Assembly: GCF_000738005.1 (NCBI RefSeq)
Contig: NZ_JHAL01000002.1
Location: forward strand, 310,001-374,000
DNA: 64,000 nt
Source of the DNA: Bifidobacterium crudilactis
GTDB lineage: Bacteria > Actinomycetota > Actinomycetes > Actinomycetales > Bifidobacteriaceae
Direction: 5' to 3'
The notes beneath the pieces are model-generated. The model had not been told where the DNA came from and made no database searches. It worked only from the letters and a program-made list of their open reading frames with translations. The translations under genes and the position numbers were made by a program. Position 1 is the stretch's first letter, and each line of letters starts with the position of its first letter. Below are positions 60,182 through 64,000 of this stretch, in pieces.

Positions 60182-61696
60182 TTAGACGTTCATCGCAGCC
60201 GGGGGATTGATGAACTCATTGTCCTTGTATCTGCTGGTGTCTTCGGCGAAGCGGGTGACCCGCACGCGGTCCTCGGGGGTCAAGGCAGCCAGGAAATCCT
60301 CTTCGTAATCATCGAGTCGAGTGGGATAGTCGCCGTTGAAGTAGGCGACGCACAATCCGCCGTAAGGTGCGTTGGCGTTCAGACCGATGGATTCGACCAT
60401 GCCGTCCACGGTGAGGAAAGCCAAAGAATCGGCGCCGATGTATTCGCGAATCTCATCCACCGACTTTTTGGCGGCGATGAGTTCCGAGCTCTTCTGGATG
60501 TCGATGCCGTAATAGCAGGGGTATTTCAGCGGCGGCGAGGCGATGCGCATATGCACCTCGGTCGCGCCAGCCTCGCGTAGCAGACGGACGATGCGCTTGG
60601 ATGTGGTGCCGCGGACGATGGAATCGTCGATGACGATGACGCGTTTTCCTGATACCACGCCCCTGACGGCGGCGAGTTTCATGCGGACGCCCTGCTCGCG
60701 AAGTTCCTGGGTGGGTTGGATGAAGGTTCGGGCCACATACTGGTTCTTAATCAGACCCATTTCATTGGGGAGCCCTGAAGCTTCGGCATAACCGGAGGCG
60801 GCCGACAGGGAGGAGTTCGGCACCCCGATGACCATATCCGCGTCCACGGGGCATTCCTTGGCCAGTCTCGCCCCCATGCGCTTTCGGGCGGAATGCACAT
60901 TGACGCCGTAGATGTTGGAATCGGGACGAGCGAAGTAGACGAATTCCATCGAGCAAATCGCCAGCTGCGTGTCGTCGGTGTACTGTTCGATGCGATATCC
61001 GGAGTCGTCGATGATGACGATTTCGCCAGGACGGATATTGCGGACGAGTTGAGCGCCGACGATGTCGAGGGCGCAGGTCTCAGAAGCGAGAATGTACGCG
61101 CCGTTGGTCATGCGACCGAGGGACAGTGGCCTGAAACCGTTGGGGTCCAAGGCTCCGATAATCTCATGCTCGGTCATCAGCAGGTATGCGAATCCGCCGT
61201 GAACCTGATTCAGCGCGTGCTTCAGCTGCTCGATGAAGGTGTCGCCGGGGGCGCGGCGAATGAGATGCATCAGCACTTCGGTGTCGGAATTGGAATGGAA
61301 TATCGCGCCCTGCTCTTCGAGTTCGCGTTTGAGCGACTCGCAGTTCGTCAGATTGCCGTTGTGGCAGAGCGCCACGTCCCCGTCGTGAAAGCGGAAGATG
61401 AAGGGTTGAATGTTGTCGATAGAGCCCGAACCGGATGTGGCGTATCGCACATGGCCGATGGTGGTGTTTCCCTTGAGCCGGGTGATGTTGGCTTCCTCGG
61501 AAAATACCTGGGTGAGTAATCCGAGACCTCGGTGCCCAATGAGATGGCCATCGTTGTTGGAAACGATGCCCGCACCTTCCTGGCCGCGATGTTGCAGGGC
61601 GTGTAAGCCAAAGTATGTCAGACGGGCGGCATCGGGATGACCCCAGACGCCGAAGACGCCACATTCCTCGTGCAGGCCTTCTAGCTCAGCAGGCAT
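60182..61696 (-). CDS. purF: Amidophosphoribosyltransferase PurF
   Basis: 504 residues. First committed step of purine synthesis. [11 protein letters not shown] has the Ntn Cys12, which would be freed by cutting off an 11-residue propeptide as in Bacillus. PRT domain with [12 protein letters not shown]. Start at 61696 (MPAELE), with AAGGAGCC upstream; two in-frame starts further out are less likely. Iron-sulfur Cys ligands cannot be judged by eye. Confidence 0.96.
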   Translation of the reverse strand: MPAELEGLHEECGVFGVWGHPDAARLTYFGLHALQHRGQEGAGIVSNNDGHLIGHRGLGLLTQVFSEEANITRLKGNTTIGHVRYATSGSGSIDNIQPFIFRFHDGDVALCHNGNLTNCESLKRELEEQGAIFHSNSDTEVLMHLIRRAPGDTFIEQLKHALNQVHGGFAYLLMTEHEIIGALDPNGFRPLSLGRMTNGAYILASETCALDIVGAQLVRNIRPGEIVIIDDSGYRIEQYTDDTQLAICSMEFVYFARPDSNIYGVNVHSARKRMGARLAKECPVDADMVIGVPNSSLSAASGYAEASGLPNEMGLIKNQYVARTFIQPTQELREQGVRMKLAAVRGVVSGKRVIVIDDSIVRGTTSKRIVRLLREAGATEVHMRIASPPLKYPCYYGIDIQKSSELIAAKKSVDEIREYIGADSLAFLTVDGMVESIGLNANAPYGGLCVAYFNGDYPTRLDDYEEDFLAALTPEDRVRVTRFAEDTSRYKDNEFINPPAAMNV

Positions 61697-61789
61697 GCTG
61701 GCGGCTCCTTCCATAGATTTTTGATGATGTAGGGAACTCCGCGTTTCTCTACACACGTTATCAAATGTGTACTACATCTGACGGCTCGG

Positions 61790-64000
61790 TTAACGGGTGA
61801 AGTACTCGACACCGCCCTCGATGATAGGTTGGAATGCCTGCGCATCGGGAACGTTACGGTACAGTCCGGGGCCACGGCGTTCGCTATGCCCCATCTTGCC
61901 GAGCACTCGGCCATCGGGGCTGGTGATGGCTTCGATGGCGAATACGGACCCGTTGGGATTCACCTCAAGGTCCATCGAGGGCACGCCGTTCTCGTCAACG
62001 TACTGGGTGGCGATCTGCCCGCCTTCGACGAGACTGCGTACGGTCTCATCATCGGCTACGAAGCGACCCTCGCCGTGGCTGATGGCGATGGTATGAACAT
62101 CCCCGACCGAGGTCCGGCTCATCCAGGGGGAGAGATTGGACGAGACCCGGGTGCGCACCAGGCGGCTCTGGTGACGCCCGATGGTGTTGAAGGTCAGGGT
62201 GGGGTAGTTGTCCGCCATGGGAACGATATGGCCGAACGGTACCAAGCCGAGCTTTATGAGGGCCTGGAAGCCGTTGCAGATGCCAAGCATCAGGCCATCA
62301 CGGTTGTTGAGCAGGTCGCCCACCGCATCGCCGACCTCGGGTGAGCGGAAGAAGGCCGTGATGAATTTGGCCGAACCGTCAGGCTCGTCGCCTCCGGAGA
62401 ATCCACCGGGGAGCATGACTATCTGGCTGCCTCGAATGGCCTGCGCCAATTCGCCGGTGCTTCGGGAAACCGCTTCGGGAGTGAGATTGTTGATGACCAC
62501 CGTTTGCACTTCTGCGCCCGCACGTCGGAAGGCGCGCGCCGAGTCGTACTCGCAGTTGGTGCCGGGGAAGACGGGAATCACCACGTGCGGTCTGGCCAGT
62601 CGCTTCGGGTGATGTTCGAAGGGTGTGACCTGAGAACTAATCGTCTCGACCTGTTCTCCTGCGGCACGGTAGGGGAACACCTCCTCCATGCCGGATTCCC
62701 ACGCCTCCTGCAGAGCTGCCAGGTCCAGGGTCTCCACGGCGGTGTGCAAGGTGTAGTCGGCGTCGGTGTCACCGATATGGCGAATGGTCGCTGCCGTGGC
62801 CGAGTCGGCGACAGCCTGGATATCGGCGTTCTGGGCAAGCTCCACGACGAAACTGCCGTATCTTGGCTCGAACAGCGTGTTCGTATCCACGTCGTCATCC
62901 AGCCTCAGACCGATGCGGTTGCCCAAGGTCATCGTGAACACCGACTCCGCGAGGCATCCGTAGCCCGGCGTCGAGACGGAGAGCGCACTACCGTCGGCCA
63001 CCAGGGATTCGACGGTGGAAATCGCCGAAATGAGGCTGTCCTTCACAGGGGTCAGACCATCGGCCCGATATTGCGGTTCAATCAGGATAACCGGGTTCCC
63101 GGCAGCCTTGAATTCGGGTGAGGTGGCCCTGTTCATCGGTCCGACCGCAACCGCGAAGCTGATAAGAGTGGGAGGCACGTCCAGATTCTCGAAGCTGCCG
63201 CTCATGGAATCCTTGCCGCCGATGGCGCCGACTTCCAGATCGAGCTGTGCCATCAACGCACCCAGCACGGCCCCTACCGGCTTGCCCCAGCGAGCAGGGT
63301 CTTCGCCCAGCTTCTCGAAGTATTCCTGCAAGGACAGGTAGGCATCTTCGCGTCGGAAACCGGCCGCGACGAGTTTGCTCACGCTCTCGACCACTGCCAG
63401 ATATGCGCCGGTGAACTGATTGCGTTCGGTGATGTATGGATTGAAGCCCCAAGCCATAGCGCTCGCCGTGGTGGTTTCGCCGTCCACGGGGAACTTCGCG
63501 ACCATCGCCATACTCGGCGTCAACTGGCGATTGCCGCCGAAGGGCATCAGCACGGTTGCGGCGCCGATGGTGCTGTCGAAGCGTTCGGACAGTCCCTTGT
63601 TCGAGCAGATGTTCTGGTCGCTGACCAGCGAACGCATACGCTCTGCGAAAGTGTCGCCCGCCCAGCTGCGGCTGTAGTTCCCGGCCGCCTGCACATGGAC
63701 GTCGATATGTTTGGGAGCGCCGTTTGACGCGAGGAAGGCACGGCTGACATCGACGATTGAGTCGCCCTTCCATGTCATGCGCAGACGTTTCTCGGCGGTG
63801 ACGACCGCTACGACCGATGCTTCGAGATTCTCCTGCCGGGCATACTCCATGAATTCTTCGACATCCTCGGATGCCAAGGCGACGGCCATGCGTTCCTGGC
63901 TTTCGGAGATGGCGAGTTCCGTGCCGTCCAGACCCTCATACTTTCTGGGAACCTTGTCCAGATTGATGTTGAGGCCGTCCGCGAGCTCGCCGGTGGCGAC
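61790..64000 (-). CDS. purL: Phosphoribosylformylglycinamidine synthase PurL, single-chain with glutaminase domain (5' end outside window)
   Basis: 737 residues of the C-terminal part. FGAM synthase domain with GGKDSMSGS, ending in a class I glutaminase: PVFPGTNCEYD, GGFSGGDEPDG, catalytic Cys in GICNGFQ, and the EGRF catalytic region. So synthase and PurQ-like domain are fused, as in bifidobacteria and clostridia. No separate purQ or purS should be needed. Reads off the right edge in frame. Confidence 0.96.
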   Translation of the reverse strand, partial: VATGELADGLNINLDKVPRKYEGLDGTELAISESQERMAVALASEDVEEFMEYARQENLEASVVAVVTAEKRLRMTWKGDSIVDVSRAFLASNGAPKHIDVHVQAAGNYSRSWAGDTFAERMRSLVSDQNICSNKGLSERFDSTIGAATVLMPFGGNRQLTPSMAMVAKFPVDGETTTASAMAWGFNPYITERNQFTGAYLAVVESVSKLVAAGFRREDAYLSLQEYFEKLGEDPARWGKPVGAVLGALMAQLDLEVGAIGGKDSMSGSFENLDVPPTLISFAVAVGPMNRATSPEFKAAGNPVILIEPQYRADGLTPVKDSLISAISTVESLVADGSALSVSTPGYGCLAESVFTMTLGNRIGLRLDDDVDTNTLFEPRYGSFVVELAQNADIQAVADSATAATIRHIGDTDADYTLHTAVETLDLAALQEAWESGMEEVFPYRAAGEQVETISSQVTPFEHHPKRLARPHVVIPVFPGTNCEYDSARAFRRAGAEVQTVVINNLTPEAVSRSTGELAQAIRGSQIVMLPGGFSGGDEPDGSAKFITAFFRSPEVGDAVGDLLNNRDGLMLGICNGFQALIKLGLVPFGHIVPMADNYPTLTFNTIGRHQSRLVRTRVSSNLSPWMSRTSVGDVHTIAISHGEGRFVADDETVRSLVEGGQIATQYVDENGVPSMDLEVNPNGSVFAIEAITSPDGRVLGKMGHSERRGPGLYRNVPDAQAFQPIIEGGVEYFTR

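Overview
The window looks like a piece of a Bifidobacterium (or close Bifidobacteriaceae) chromosome. It is moderately GC-rich, with SD-led genes alongside some that appear leaderless. It carries actinobacterial dgt-dnaG, a Zur-type zinc-starvation cluster of cysteine-less ribosomal proteins, a single-chain PurL with its own glutaminase domain, an LPXTG surface protein with a Cna-B-like domain, and a secreted GH30 galactanase. The genus is inferred from family content; I cannot name a species. No rRNA, CRISPR array, insertion sequence or prophage is visible. Both ends cut a gene: GH30 at the left and purL at the right.

Left part (1-16 kb): secreted endo-beta-1,6-galactanase (minus), coaX (minus), a five-gene dipeptide/oligopeptide ABC operon (plus), a cysteine block (cysK, metB) preceded by a tiny leader ORF with three consecutive Cys codons, recQ with an enlarged zinc domain, and a DinJ/YafQ toxin-antitoxin pair. 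Middle (16-38 kb): thiC behind two TPP riboswitches with a ten-codon ORF between them, luxS, a GNAT enzyme, alr, ohr, a large cell-wall subtilase whose C-terminal anchor is frameshifted, a nucleoside hydrolase with an MFS exporter, dgt, a dense hairpin/repeat array, dnaG, a metal P-type ATPase, and an nrdF behind two NrdR boxes. The three metal-ligating glutamates of this NrdF are replaced by Gln, Ser and Lys, the signature of the metal-free class Ie ribonucleotide reductase.

Right part (38-64 kb): an LPXTG surface protein with a run of ten G just upstream, tRNA-Arg, purE-purK, a Fur/Zur regulator, mprF with an esterase, and a zinc-starvation cluster. That cluster holds L28, L33, S14, L31, L36 and L32 paralogues, a divergent CobW/Mrf-like protein and a ZnuA lipoprotein, with Zur-like palindromes at both promoters. 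It is followed by an LTA-synthase-like sulfatase-fold enzyme, a YcgQ/YcgR-like membrane pair, and purD, purM, purF, purL on the minus strand.

Intergenic spaces are studded with palindromic elements. Five 70-71 bp copies share a near-invariant 23-bp stem (P1), with a sixth related hairpin. Five 90-116 bp copies carry TTTGTGTAGGGA arms (P2). Two tandem elements lie upstream of luxS (P3). P1 and P2 copies lie at 3' ends of genes, and in P1 the apical arms differ in sequence but still pair.
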